Shown here: positions 46,293-54,015 of the stretch, piece after piece
How positions within the stretch are numbered: position 1 is the first letter of the stretch
How the letters are laid out: each line of letters opens with the position of its first letter
DNA from: an uncultured Alphaproteobacteria bacterium
GTDB taxonomy: Bacteria; Pseudomonadota; Alphaproteobacteria; HIMB59
Assembly: GCA_902575725.1 (NCBI GenBank)
Contig: CACGSS010000002.1
Span: forward strand, 62,001-126,000
Length of the DNA stretch: 64,000 nucleotides
Direction of reading: 5' to 3'
The notes under the pieces: generated by a model
What the model was told of the DNA's origin: nothing
The model's database searches: none
What the model saw: the letters and a program-made list of their open reading frames with translations, nothing else
Made by a program: the position numbers and the translations under genes

Positions 46293-47118
46293 TCTTTTAG
46301 TTTTTTTTTTTGGATTTTTATTAAATTCATCTCTTAACGCTGGAGAATTTCATAATTGGGTTGATTTAAATAAATATTATAAAAAAAATAATTTTATTCC
46401 TGAAATTTTAACGCAAGAAAATATTGGTCATCTTCCTATAATATCAGAATTACCTGATGATTTTTCAGAAATACAAGATGTTCCAACAAAGAAAAAACTA
46501 TTTTACCTCGTAACACTGCCATTGATTTACAATACTAATACTTCAATCATGCAAGAACGAAGAATGGTAATCAATATAGAAAAAAAATTTGCTAGGAAAG
46601 AATTAAACAAAAACGAAACTGACGAGATTATTAGATTATCAAAAAAGTATAAATTAGATTATAGCGAAATTAACACAAAACTTTTTAGAAAACTCAAACA
46701 ACGTATTAATATTATTCCAGTGTCATTAGCTCTTGGACAAGCAATTATTGAAAGTGGTTGGGGACAGTCTAGATTTGCAACTGAGGGTAATGCTCTTTAT
46801 GGTCAGTGGACTACAAGTGAAGATAAAGGAATCATTCCTCAAGACAGGGATGAAGATAAAACTCACGCAGTTTTAAAATTTAAAAATTTATCAGAAAGTG
46901 TTGAAGCCTATATGTTTAATATTAATACCCATCAAGCTTATTATAATTTTCGTGTCATTAGACGAATAGATGAGCGCATAAAATACACAGACCCTATTAG
47001 TATGAAAGTGAAATATTTAGCAGCCTATGCTGAAATCGGCGATAAATATGTCGATAAATTAGAGCTGATCATTGCTTCAAATAATCTTCAAGAATTTGAT
47101 CGATTTAAATTTAATTAA
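46267..47118 (+). CDS. Exported Bax-like glucosaminidase (peptidoglycan hydrolase)
   Basis: 283 aa beginning with a GTG and a signal peptide (LKSSLLVFFFGFLLNSSLNA). The catalytic glucosaminidase region is PVSLALGQAIIESGWGQSRF (catalytic Glu in the IESGWG motif), followed by NALYGQWT and MFNINTHQAYYNFRVIR, as in E. coli Bax. Probably cleaves peptidoglycan glycan strands in the periplasm. It overlaps nfuA, so the pair is likely co-transcribed, an unusual insertion between nfuA and tsaB. Confidence 0.87.
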   Translation: MKYDPLKSSLLVFFFGFLLNSSLNAGEFHNWVDLNKYYKKNNFIPEILTQENIGHLPIISELPDDFSEIQDVPTKKKLFYLVTLPLIYNTNTSIMQERRMVINIEKKFARKELNKNETDEIIRLSKKYKLDYSEINTKLFRKLKQRINIIPVSLALGQAIIESGWGQSRFATEGNALYGQWTTSEDKGIIPQDRDEDKTHAVLKFKNLSESVEAYMFNINTHQAYYNFRVIRRIDERIKYTDPISMKVKYLAAYAEIGDKYVDKLELIIASNNLQEFDRFKFN

Positions 47119-48112
47119 CTAAGTATTGATAGCCAAACCAGAAAATACCATTATTAACTTTTGTGCAATTAAACCTAAGTCTACCTTTTACAGGTAAACG
47201 ATTAAGTTCAACTAATAACTTATTATTAAGATTTGTAATTGTTGGATTAAATGATCCTTGAAAATCACTAATAAAACAATTTATGTTGGATGAGTCCTCG
47301 TTAAAATCTAAAGCATATCTACTGATAGGCTCACTTTGATAGGGGTTGCCAGGTTCAATAAGCACATTATTAAAAGGTAAAACACTTGATGCATCTTTTA
47401 TTCGATTAATAGATCCATAATTCTCATTTAGGGGGAATCTTGGAATAAAATATTTTTGATTAATTGAAAAGGCACCTGAATGTTGTCCAAATGCTGCATC
47501 AAAATACTGAGAAACTACTTTTTGAGCTATGGTGCTATTTTCACCAAAAGGATAAGCAAATAAATTTGGAGTAATGCCTAAATTTTCAAAAATAAGATCC
47601 TGAGATTTTTCTATTTCATTTACAATTTCAATTTCACTAAGGCTAGATAAACTTGAATGAGAGTGTGTGTGATTTTGAATATCTACACCACGACTTAGTA
47701 CACTTTTAAGCTGAGTCCAATTCATATAATTTTGTCCACCAACGTTTTCTGTATTTAAAAAAAGAGTGACTGGTATCTCATACTTTTCAAAAATAGGTAA
47801 TCCCACCTCAAAAAATGATAAATAAGCATCATCTACAGTTATTGAAATAGTTTTTTTTTGTAATTTATCTTCAAACAAAAGATCTCTAGCTAAAATAAAA
47901 TTAAACTCCTGATCCTTTAAATACTCAAGATGACTTACTAATTGCTCTTCGCGTATATTTGTTGAGGGATACTTATTTTCACCAAATCGATGATACATTA
48001 GAATATTATTTGGAATTGTATCATTCACACTTGTTGCATAGGATGTACTAATTGGAAAAGTAAAATTTGAAACAAAAATGATCAGTAAAGTAAAAAATTT
48101 TGAAATAGGCAT
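47111..48112 (-). CDS. Exported polysaccharide deacetylase (NodB fold)
   Basis: 333 aa. The chosen ATG begins a signal peptide (MPISKFFTLLIIFVSNFTFP...STSYA) and has AAAGAG seven bases upstream; the longer frame runs antisense into tsaB. NodB motifs: ILMYHRFGE, TVDDAYLSF (motif 1, with V where TFDD is usual), QNHTHSHSSL (metal His pair) and AYPFGENS. The last 90 residues form a beta-rich extra domain with two Cys. Acts on N- or O-acetylated polysaccharide. Its 3' end overlaps the convergent glucosaminidase by 8 bases. Confidence 0.86.
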   Translation of the reverse strand: MPISKFFTLLIIFVSNFTFPISTSYATSVNDTIPNNILMYHRFGENKYPSTNIREEQLVSHLEYLKDQEFNFILARDLLFEDKLQKKTISITVDDAYLSFFEVGLPIFEKYEIPVTLFLNTENVGGQNYMNWTQLKSVLSRGVDIQNHTHSHSSLSSLSEIEIVNEIEKSQDLIFENLGITPNLFAYPFGENSTIAQKVVSQYFDAAFGQHSGAFSINQKYFIPRFPLNENYGSINRIKDASSVLPFNNVLIEPGNPYQSEPISRYALDFNEDSSNINCFISDFQGSFNPTITNLNNKLLVELNRLPVKGRLRFNCTKVNNGIFWFGYQYLVN

Positions 48113-48731
48113 CGATAGCTCTTTATCATACTGTTCAATTACTTTATTTAAAAATGAAAAAATCATTTGGGATAAAACTGTAAAAAGTGAGTATGGACAT
48201 GAAAAAATATTATCGGAATTACTACAAAACTTAGTAACTAAAACAAAAATAAAGGCTGATCATATCAAAAAATTGCATCTAAATTATGGACCAGCACGCT
48301 TTACAGCAATAAGAAATTGTCACTCACTTATGAAAGGATTTTTTATAGATCATAAAGTAGAAATTGTGGGTTATTCTATCTTTGAGCATTTCTTTTTGGG
48401 TATTAACAAAAAACTTACTAAAGATGTCTTGTGTGTGATTGACACAAATAGAAAAGATTTAGCTATTCAAAAGATTGATACTTCAGGGAGATTAGTTGGA
48501 AAGACAAAAACTTTAAAAATTGACTCAGACCTTGAGGATATATTGAGTCAAAACTATTTTTTAATAGGAAACGGATTAGAAAAACTAAAAAAAATTTCTG
48601 AATTTGCTTTTATTAAAAATAAAATTATTTCGCCAACAAAATTGAAATCAAATTATTTTATTAAAAAGCATTATAAGAAAAAATCTTATTATAAATTCCC
48701 AAAAATAATTTATCCCTACTCTCCGATTTAA
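48078..48731 (+). CDS. tsaB: tRNA threonylcarbamoyladenosine synthesis protein TsaB
   Basis: Non-catalytic ASKHA partner of TsaD in t6A37 synthesis. The N-terminus FEIGIDSSLSYCSITLFKN, EYGHEKILSELLQ, and LHLNYGPARFTAIRNCHSLMKG (the GPGSFTG-like loop, degenerate here) identify it; 217 aa. It is strongly diverged. The 5' end overlaps the divergent deacetylase by 35 bases. In relatives tsaB precedes rimI; here rimI is 23 kb away. Confidence 0.8.
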   Translation: MISKVKNFEIGIDSSLSYCSITLFKNEKIIWDKTVKSEYGHEKILSELLQNLVTKTKIKADHIKKLHLNYGPARFTAIRNCHSLMKGFFIDHKVEIVGYSIFEHFFLGINKKLTKDVLCVIDTNRKDLAIQKIDTSGRLVGKTKTLKIDSDLEDILSQNYFLIGNGLEKLKKISEFAFIKNKIISPTKLKSNYFIKKHYKKKSYYKFPKIIYPYSPI

Positions 48732-48734
48732 AAA

Positions 48735-49199
48735 TTAAAAATTTAAAAAAGAATATTTTTTTTCCATATACTTTTGATGATAGTCCTCTGCAGGACAGTA
48801 ATTCTTAACGGGTTCTATAATAGTAGTAATTTTTTGATTAAAATGGCTTTCGTTCAATTTGTCTGTGATCTGCTTTGCTATTTCACATTGAGTTTCGTCA
48901 TAATAGCCTATCAATGATCGGTATTGAGATCCTCGATCTGGGCCTTGTTGATTTAAAGTTGTCGGATCATGAATTTGATAAAAAAACTCCACAAGGTTGG
49001 TATATGAAACGAGATTTTCATCAAATTTTAATAAAACGACTTCAGCATGGTTTGTGTTACCTTTGCAAACTTCTTCGTAAGAAGTTTTATCTGTTAAGCC
49101 TTGAGAGTAGCCTACTTGGGTTTCAATCACACCTTTGATCTCAGAAAATTTTTTTTCAGGCCCCCAAAAACATCCTGCTCCAAATAATGCTTTAGACAT
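48735..49199 (-). CDS. msrA: Peptide methionine sulfoxide reductase MsrA
   Basis: Repairs methionine-S-sulfoxide in proteins. The 154 aa carry the catalytic Cys in FGAGCFWGPEKKF, then VGYSQG, GNTNHAEVV, and YCPAEDYHQKYMEK with the C-terminal recycling region. Convergent with tsaB (3-base gap) and overlapping the small upstream gene by 8 bases. Confidence 0.95.
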   Translation of the reverse strand: MSKALFGAGCFWGPEKKFSEIKGVIETQVGYSQGLTDKTSYEEVCKGNTNHAEVVLLKFDENLVSYTNLVEFFYQIHDPTTLNQQGPDRGSQYRSLIGYYDETQCEIAKQITDKLNESHFNQKITTIIEPVKNYCPAEDYHQKYMEKKYSFLNF

Positions 49200-49410
49200 A
49201 ATCTTTTCCTTTTAGTTGTGTCTTTTGGGCCCTTCTTTGGTGAATTCTCTTTCTCCAAATTTCATAGCTTTTTTGTTTAATATTTTTTTTCATAATTTTT
49301 TTAACATCACCCTCATCAATTTCATAAATTTTTTTGATATGACTAAAATCTGTTTGATCATCCCAAGCCATTTGAATTATTTCGCTAATCTGAGATTGAT
49401 TAAATTTCAT
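49192..49410 (-). CDS. Small conserved protein, DUF2805/TIGR03643 family
   Basis: 72 aa, basic. The pattern SEIIQMAWDDQTDFSHIKKI, GDVKKIMKKNIKQKSYEIWR and KRIHQRRAQK matches the DUF2805 (TIGR03643) family of unknown function, probably a small helix-turn-helix-like protein. Overlaps msrA by 8 bases and lies 2 bases after the SMP-30 gene, so all three form one transcript. Confidence 0.8.
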   Translation of the reverse strand: MKFNQSQISEIIQMAWDDQTDFSHIKKIYEIDEGDVKKIMKKNIKQKSYEIWRKRIHQRRAQKTQLKGKDYV

Positions 49411-49412
49411 AC

Positions 49413-50324
49413 TTAATGATACAAATCGGGGATATTTTCAGATCTATAACAATTTGAAGCATAACCTTGTTCTTGGGTAACAAACTTAAAGAGTTTTCCT
49501 GCATGCGGTTGTCTTTCTGCTTCAATGTCGTTGAGACCAACAGATGCAGTTGTAATAAAAAGCTCATTGAGATTTTTACCACCAAAAGTGCAACTTGTTA
49601 CTTTTGAAACAGGAAGTTGTAAGATTAATTTAAGTGAACCTTTTTTATCAAAACAACAAACTTTGCCACTTCCCCACATTGCTACCCATAAGTTACCATT
49701 TTTATCAACTGTCATTCCATCTGGGTTTCCATCGATTTTGTTCATAGAAAGAAAAACTTTTTTATTGATTCCATTGCCTGACAAATCATTGATAGAAAAA
49801 ATATAAATAATTCTTTTTATAGAGTCAGTTACATAACCTACATTTCTCTCGTAGTCAAAAACTGGTCCATTTGAAATAATATAGGAGTTATCTGAGTAAA
49901 TTGGTTTTAAATTGGAGTCATGACATATAACTTTTCCAGTCTGAGACTTTTGTTGAATATCCATTGTTGATATCCAAATTTGTCCATTTAAATCTATGTC
50001 TGCATCATTAATCCTGTTATTTGGACTTTCAAAATTGATCCTTGTTAGAAGCTGTTTTTTAGATAATGAAGGATGAATTGAATAAAGAGAGTCGTATGAA
50101 CTCATGATATAATTTTTATTATCTTGTAAAAGAATATTGGTGACACCGTCTTGTACTGAATATTGACGTTCTTCGTTATTATCTTGATCAGTTTCAATTA
50201 TTTTATTTTCATAAATATCCACCCATAAAAGCTTATCGTGCCTCCAATCCCAAATTGGTCTTTGACCTAGAACACTTTTATATGATTGATGGCAAACAGA
50301 CGGTTGCTCGTATTTAATTCTCAC
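49413..50324 (-). CDS. SMP-30/gluconolactonase family protein
   Basis: Six-bladed beta-propeller lactonase-like protein of 303 aa, no signal peptide. GPIWDWRHDKLLWVDI, NDADIDLNGQIWISTMD, GPVFDYERNVGYVTDS, DGMTVDKNGNLWVAMW and CTFGGKNLNELFITTA are the propeller strands with the metal-binding Glu/Asn/Asp positions of the family (the usual E of GPxW-E appears changed). May hydrolyse a sugar lactone. GTG start. Head of a three-gene minus-strand unit. Confidence 0.85.
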   Translation of the reverse strand: MRIKYEQPSVCHQSYKSVLGQRPIWDWRHDKLLWVDIYENKIIETDQDNNEERQYSVQDGVTNILLQDNKNYIMSSYDSLYSIHPSLSKKQLLTRINFESPNNRINDADIDLNGQIWISTMDIQQKSQTGKVICHDSNLKPIYSDNSYIISNGPVFDYERNVGYVTDSIKRIIYIFSINDLSGNGINKKVFLSMNKIDGNPDGMTVDKNGNLWVAMWGSGKVCCFDKKGSLKLILQLPVSKVTSCTFGGKNLNELFITTASVGLNDIEAERQPHAGKLFKFVTQEQGYASNCYRSENIPDLYH

Positions 50325-50450
50325 AAAGATGATTATAAACTAAATATTTAGATGAAAAAAGCATATAGGAGATTTGTTTTGATTGTCTTATTGTGTTTTT
50401 AATATAGAAATTGCATGAGCATTTTGTGTTCTTATTGATTTAAGAGTTTG
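50325..50450. other. Divergent intergenic region, 126 bases
   Basis: AT-rich gap between the SMP-30 gene and a lipoprotein gene, expected to hold two divergent promoters. TATAGG and TAATAT-like hexamers occur but no convincing -35/-10 pair. It contains a 16-codon frame (50352-50402, MKKAYRRFVLIVLLCF) that looks like a bare signal-peptide start with no mature part. Confidence 0.35.
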
Positions 50451-50867
50451 ATGAATTTAGTTAAATTATCTAAACATTTTATTTTTATTTCTTTTCTGAT
50501 TATAGCAACAGGCTGTGAAACAACTGATGTAGAAGAGAAAGTAATAAAACCAGAGCCTGTACCTAAAATTATATATACCCCTGAAGTAGAAGAAACTGTT
50601 GAGGAAAATGATGAAATTATTGAGCATTTCAAAGGTGTAGAACTATTTTTAAATAAATCGCTAAATGATTTAATTTTAAAATATGGAAAAGTTGATTTTT
50701 CAAAAATTGAAAGTGTTTATGAATTCCACAGATATAACACTGATAATTGTAGAATCTTTATACAAAACAGATCTGTAGATAAAACAATAATAAATATTAC
50801 GATTTACAACTATAAAAAGAATTTGTTTATCGAAACATACTCAAAAGATTTGTGTACTGATATTTAA
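50451..50867 (+). CDS. Putative lipoprotein of unknown function
   Basis: 138 aa. A short signal peptide with lipobox (FISFLIIATGC) indicates a lipoprotein, then a Glu/Pro/Val-rich linker (residues about 25-60) and a small C-terminal domain (FLNKSLNDLILKYGKVDFSK ... YEFHRYNTDNCRIFI). That domain resembles short outer-membrane-lipoprotein assembly-type folds only vaguely. ATG chosen over the adjacent TTG. No known family recognised. Confidence 0.65.
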   Translation: MNLVKLSKHFIFISFLIIATGCETTDVEEKVIKPEPVPKIIYTPEVEETVEENDEIIEHFKGVELFLNKSLNDLILKYGKVDFSKIESVYEFHRYNTDNCRIFIQNRSVDKTIINITIYNYKKNLFIETYSKDLCTDI

Positions 50868-50908
50868 AATAGATAATAGTTTAATAATTAATAATATAAT
50901 CTTTAATT

Positions 50909-51307
50909 ATGAAATTTAGATATGGGATATTTATTTTATTTTTCTCAATAAATTGTTTTGCTCATCATCCAGGAAATAAGATAGATGCTGATAAGCCTTA
51001 CCCTTCAATTAATTTAAAAGTCATCAAAGATAAAATTGATGGTTACAATATTTTTATAGATTTAAAAAATTTTAACCTAAACCCCTCAGAAATTGGAGGT
51101 GAAAATATTTCAAACTCCGGATATTTACAGCTTTTTATAAATGATATAAGAATCACAAGAATTTATTCTGACTGGGTACACGTACCTCAACGTTTTTTTA
51201 ATCTGAAAGAAAACTTTATCAAAATTACAATTCATTCCTATCTCCATGATCAGTTTACTATTAAGGGAAAACCAATAGAACACATAGTAAAAGTTAACGA
51301 TAATTAG
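50909..51307 (+). CDS. Small exported protein of unknown function
   Basis: 132 aa with a clear signal peptide (MKFRYGIFILFFSINCFA) and a mature N-terminus starting HHPGNK. The rest is beta-rich (GYNIFIDLKNFNLNP, GYLQLFINDIRITRIYSDWV), and the early HH could bind metal. The pattern of a small exported beta-sandwich is all I can support. Preceded by a 41-base AT-rich gap with TAATATAATC as a possible -10. Confidence 0.6.
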   Translation: MKFRYGIFILFFSINCFAHHPGNKIDADKPYPSINLKVIKDKIDGYNIFIDLKNFNLNPSEIGGENISNSGYLQLFINDIRITRIYSDWVHVPQRFFNLKENFIKITIHSYLHDQFTIKGKPIEHIVKVNDN

Positions 51308-51389
51308 ATTTACATTAAAAGAATTTTAAAAAACTTACTCTATGTAAAAAGTTAAATGAATTTCAGATTTTCTAAAAATAAATATTTAC

Positions 51390-51863
51390 TCAAGCTGTAT
51401 AAGGCAGCGAAGAGTGATGCAAAACTATTTTTAATATGCCATTTTCGGTTTTTTTATATCCCCAGCTCTTATCAACTTTAATAGCGGTTCCTTCTTTGTT
51501 AATCAAAGTTACCCAACCCATCCACATTGCTACATTTTGATCAATAAACACAGATGATGTTTCTGATTTGACTTCGAGCCAATCTTTAATTCCAAAACCA
51601 CTGTCTGTTGGGTACTTTGGGTTATTTCCAACAAAGTATGAAAGTGCTCCCTCTTTGTCTAATCGAAATGTTTGATTACCACCACTAAGAGTTGGTTTAA
51701 ATAATACTGATCCTAACTCAAACCCATAAAGATTATCTAACATTTCGTTTGCAACTAAAGTAGCTTGATCAATACCTTTTTTTTCATAAGCCTGTGAAAT
51801 TGCAATCATGCTCTCCCCCCAAGCAGTACGAGCATTCGTTAAATCATTTTCATTTATTGTCAT
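51390..51863 (-). CDS. Conserved protein, probable NTF2/SnoaL-like fold
   Basis: 157 aa, no signal peptide. ARTAWGESMIAISQAYEKKG, ALSYFVGN, FIDQNVAMWMGWVTLINKEG, KVDKSWGYKKTENGILKIVL and a final HHSSLPY pattern suggest a cone-shaped NTF2-like domain often seen in marine bacteria; relatives are sometimes mislabelled as phosphoribosyl-AMP cyclohydrolase. Function unknown. It precedes crtE's 3' end on the opposite side of the light cassette and has its own AT-rich upstream gap. Confidence 0.6.
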   Translation of the reverse strand: MTINENDLTNARTAWGESMIAISQAYEKKGIDQATLVANEMLDNLYGFELGSVLFKPTLSGGNQTFRLDKEGALSYFVGNNPKYPTDSGFGIKDWLEVKSETSSVFIDQNVAMWMGWVTLINKEGTAIKVDKSWGYKKTENGILKIVLHHSSLPYTA

Positions 51864-51900
51864 TGGCTATGTGTTATTTCATATTTATAAAAATGATTAT

Positions 51901-52800
51901 TCATTTAATACGATTAACGATAAAATTAACAAGACTCGACATATATAGCAAGGGTTCCCTCTTTTTATTAAAGAAATTTTGCATTGCTTTGTAATTTCTA
52001 TTTTGAATCAGTTTTAAATACTCAATACATTCAGTACGATTAAGCTTATATGCAATATTTGCTTTTTGTGAGTCTTTTTTAATTTTCTTTCCAACTTTTT
52101 TCTCATTGCCCCATCTATCAAGCATATCATCAGTAACTTGAAAAATTTTTCCAATTGTATCTCCAATTTTTTTTAGCTCTCTTTTTTTATTTAAATTTAA
52201 TTTTTTTACAGTTAAAAGAAGATTGAAACATAAACTGAATAATGCACCTGTTTTTAAAAGATGCATTGTCTCTATATCCTTTATTGTTGAATTTTTTTTC
52301 ATGTAAATATCCATGGATTGTCCAGCAATCAAACCCTCCAAACCGTTAGCTTTTGAAAGCATTTGTATTGATTTGATTTTCTGGTTATCAGAGAGATTTT
52401 TTGACTCAGCTAGCGTTTTTACTGATAAGACTTGAAACATATCTCCAGCTAAGACAGCAGTTGCCTCATCAAATTTTTTATGCACAGTTAATTTACCCCT
52501 TCTATAGTCATCGTTATCCATAGACGGTAAATCATCGTGGATTAGTGAGTGCAGGTGAACACATTCTATCGAAAGGGCAAAGTCATCTAATATTTTCGGC
52601 TTAATATCTAAATATAAACCCATTCGACAAAGCAAGAACGGTCTAATCCTCTTTCCACCAGTTTTGGCAAAATAAATCATTGCCTTCTTAATTCGTTTAT
52701 CGGGTGACTTTAATTCTTGTATGTGTCTAATAAGCTTTTTATCAAAATTCAGAGAAAATGATTTAATTTGCTTTTTCTCAAAGTTTTCACTTATTTTCAT
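51901..52800 (-). CDS. crtE: Polyprenyl synthetase, probable geranylgeranyl diphosphate synthase
   Basis: All-helical trans-prenyltransferase, 299 aa. First Asp-rich motif HDDLPSMDNDDYRRG near residue 92, second motif FQVTDDMLDRWG near 217. The D-D-x4-D form of the first motif is that of bacterial FPP/GGPP synthases. Its place next to crtI-crtB-crtY supports supply of GGPP for carotenoids; it could instead be ispA. It is transcribed away from proteorhodopsin, unlike cassettes where crtE leads the crt operon. Confidence 0.85.
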   Translation of the reverse strand: MKISENFEKKQIKSFSLNFDKKLIRHIQELKSPDKRIKKAMIYFAKTGGKRIRPFLLCRMGLYLDIKPKILDDFALSIECVHLHSLIHDDLPSMDNDDYRRGKLTVHKKFDEATAVLAGDMFQVLSVKTLAESKNLSDNQKIKSIQMLSKANGLEGLIAGQSMDIYMKKNSTIKDIETMHLLKTGALFSLCFNLLLTVKKLNLNKKRELKKIGDTIGKIFQVTDDMLDRWGNEKKVGKKIKKDSQKANIAYKLNRTECIEYLKLIQNRNYKAMQNFFNKKREPLLYMSSLVNFIVNRIK

Positions 52801-52804
52801 TTAA

Positions 52805-53026
52805 TTACAAGTTATCCAAGTAATGAGAGGTGTGATTATCGAAAATGAATATAATTACACCTATAAATACAAGGTAAACAAAGAAATTAATGATTTTCTT
52901 AGTTTTTTTGTTATTTATGTAGCTTTTATTGAATTTCAGTATTATCCATAGCAATAGTGTGGATAAAAAGAATAAAAACCCATTAAACAGTACACTATCT
53001 TGAAAAATAGCCATTTTTTTACCCAC
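52805..53026 (-). CDS. Small two-helix membrane protein
   Basis: 73 aa with two hydrophobic segments (VLFNGFLFFLSTLLLWIIL; IINFFVYLVFIGVIIFIF) separated by a basic loop (NKSYINNKKTKK). No family recognised. The GTG start has GGGAG four bases upstream; an ATG four codons on is an alternative. Five bases from crtE on the same strand, so the two probably share a promoter facing proteorhodopsin's. Confidence 0.6.
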   Translation of the reverse strand: MGKKMAIFQDSVLFNGFLFFLSTLLLWIILKFNKSYINNKKTKKIINFFVYLVFIGVIIFIFDNHTSHYLDNL

Positions 53027-53087
53027 TATACTCCCAAAATATATTAATAAAAGTCATATTAGGTATTTTTTTTTTGCAATTTATACC

Positions 53088-53093
53088 TATAAT
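53088..53093 (+). promoter_or_regulatory. Probable -10 box of proteorhodopsin
   Basis: A perfect TATAAT. A 17-base spacer points to the T-tract ATTTTT as a weak -35. It implies a leader of about 65 bases, which contains the imperfect stem AATCC/GGATT around 53107-53125 and ends in a strong AAGGAG (53154-53159) six bases before the ATG. Confidence 0.5.
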
Positions 53094-53165
53094 CCCCTGA
53101 AATTAACAAATCCTTACATTTAGGATTCTGTTATAAGTTTTAGAACTTAAGAAAAGGAGTACTCA

Positions 53166-53933
53166 ATGATTAAGTTTTTAAAATCTATGGCTATCCCAAC
53201 AGCTGCTCTAGTAGCACTGCCAGGAATAGCTTCTGCAAGCGTTGGCTTAGCGCCAGACGACTTTGTTGGGATATCTTTTTGGGTTATCTCAATGTGTATG
53301 GTTGCCGCTACTGCATTCTTTTTCCTAGAAACTAACAACGTATCAGGTAAGTGGAAGACATCTCTTGCACTTGGTGGTCTTGTTTGTCTAGTTGCTGCAG
53401 TACACTACTTCTATATGAGAGAAGTATGGGTAACAACAGGTGATACACCTACTGTTTATAGATATGTTGACTGGTTAATCACTGTTCCATTACAGATGAT
53501 TGAATTCTACATTATCCTTGCTGCAGTTGCTGCAGTGTCAGCTGGTATTTTCTGGAGACTGTTAATCGGTACTTTAGTAATGCTTGTTGCTGGTTATGCT
53601 GGTGAAGCTGGCTTCATCAACGCATGGGCAGGATTCATTGTAGGTCTAGCTGGTTGGGCATACATTTTATATGAAATTTTTGCTGGTGAAGCTGGTAAAG
53701 CTGCTGCTGACAAATGTCCTGCAGCTGTTCAAACAGCTTTCAACACAATGAGATGGATCGTTACAGTTGGTTGGGCAATTTATCCATTAGGATATTTCTT
53801 CGGTTACTTAACTGGAGGAGCTGATGCTGTAACTCTAAACGTTATCTATAACGTTGCTGACGTTGTGAATAAGATTGCTTTTGTCGCAGTTATTTGGGCT
53901 GCTGCTGTAGCATCTTCAGGCAAAAAAGCTTAA
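53166..53933 (+). CDS. Proteorhodopsin, blue-tuned proton pump
   Basis: Seven-helix retinal protein of 255 aa with a cleaved-type signal peptide (MIKFLKSMAIPTAALVALPG). Residues by count: His80 next to the acceptor region, Asp102 (proton acceptor), Thr106, Gln110 and Glu113 (donor) in YRYVDWLITVPLQMIEFY, and the Schiff-base Lys236 in NVADVVNKIAF. The D-T-E triad marks an outward proton pump, and Gln at the position corresponding to 105 of SAR86 PR marks blue tuning. A strong ribosome-binding site and terminator indicate a highly expressed single-gene unit. Phe157 aligns by eye with the Trp that closes the carotenoid fenestration of bacteriorhodopsin. Confidence 0.98.
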   Translation: MIKFLKSMAIPTAALVALPGIASASVGLAPDDFVGISFWVISMCMVAATAFFFLETNNVSGKWKTSLALGGLVCLVAAVHYFYMREVWVTTGDTPTVYRYVDWLITVPLQMIEFYIILAAVAAVSAGIFWRLLIGTLVMLVAGYAGEAGFINAWAGFIVGLAGWAYILYEIFAGEAGKAAADKCPAAVQTAFNTMRWIVTVGWAIYPLGYFFGYLTGGADAVTLNVIYNVADVVNKIAFVAVIWAAAVASSGKKA

Positions 53934-53956
53934 TAAAGCTTTATAACCTATTTAAG

Positions 53957-53988
53957 CCAGGCAAGGCTAACTTGCCTGGTTTTTTTTT
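53957..53988 (+). terminator. Strong intrinsic terminator after proteorhodopsin
   Basis: CCAGGCAAG (53957-53965) pairs perfectly with CTTGCCTGG (53971-53979) around GCTAA and is followed by nine T. This is the best terminator in the window and separates proteorhodopsin from crtI. Confidence 0.95.
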
Positions 53989-54000
53989 GTCTAAATTTCA

Positions 54001-54006
54001 TATACT
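54001..54006 (+). promoter_or_regulatory. Possible -10 box of the crtI-crtB-crtY-blh operon
   Basis: TATACT ends 9 bases before the TTG start of crtI, giving an expected transcript start 2 to 4 bases from the codon. No Shine-Dalgarno site is present. The -35 would fall in the terminator T-run. Confidence 0.4.
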
Positions 54007-54015
54007 TTAACTATC

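Noticed and set aside
50352..50402. 16-codon hydrophobic frame MKKAYRRFVLIVLLCF
   Set aside because: Too short to support as a gene; may be a relic of a signal peptide or chance.
53074..53093. TTGCAA/TATAAT as the proteorhodopsin promoter pair
   Set aside because: Only 8 bases separate them, too short for a sigma-70 promoter; the TATAAT is kept with a weak T-tract -35.
53101..53120. TTAACAAATCCTTACATT in the proteorhodopsin leader as a Pho-like box
   Set aside because: Period is 11 but the second repeat matches poorly, and the better TATAAT lies upstream of it.
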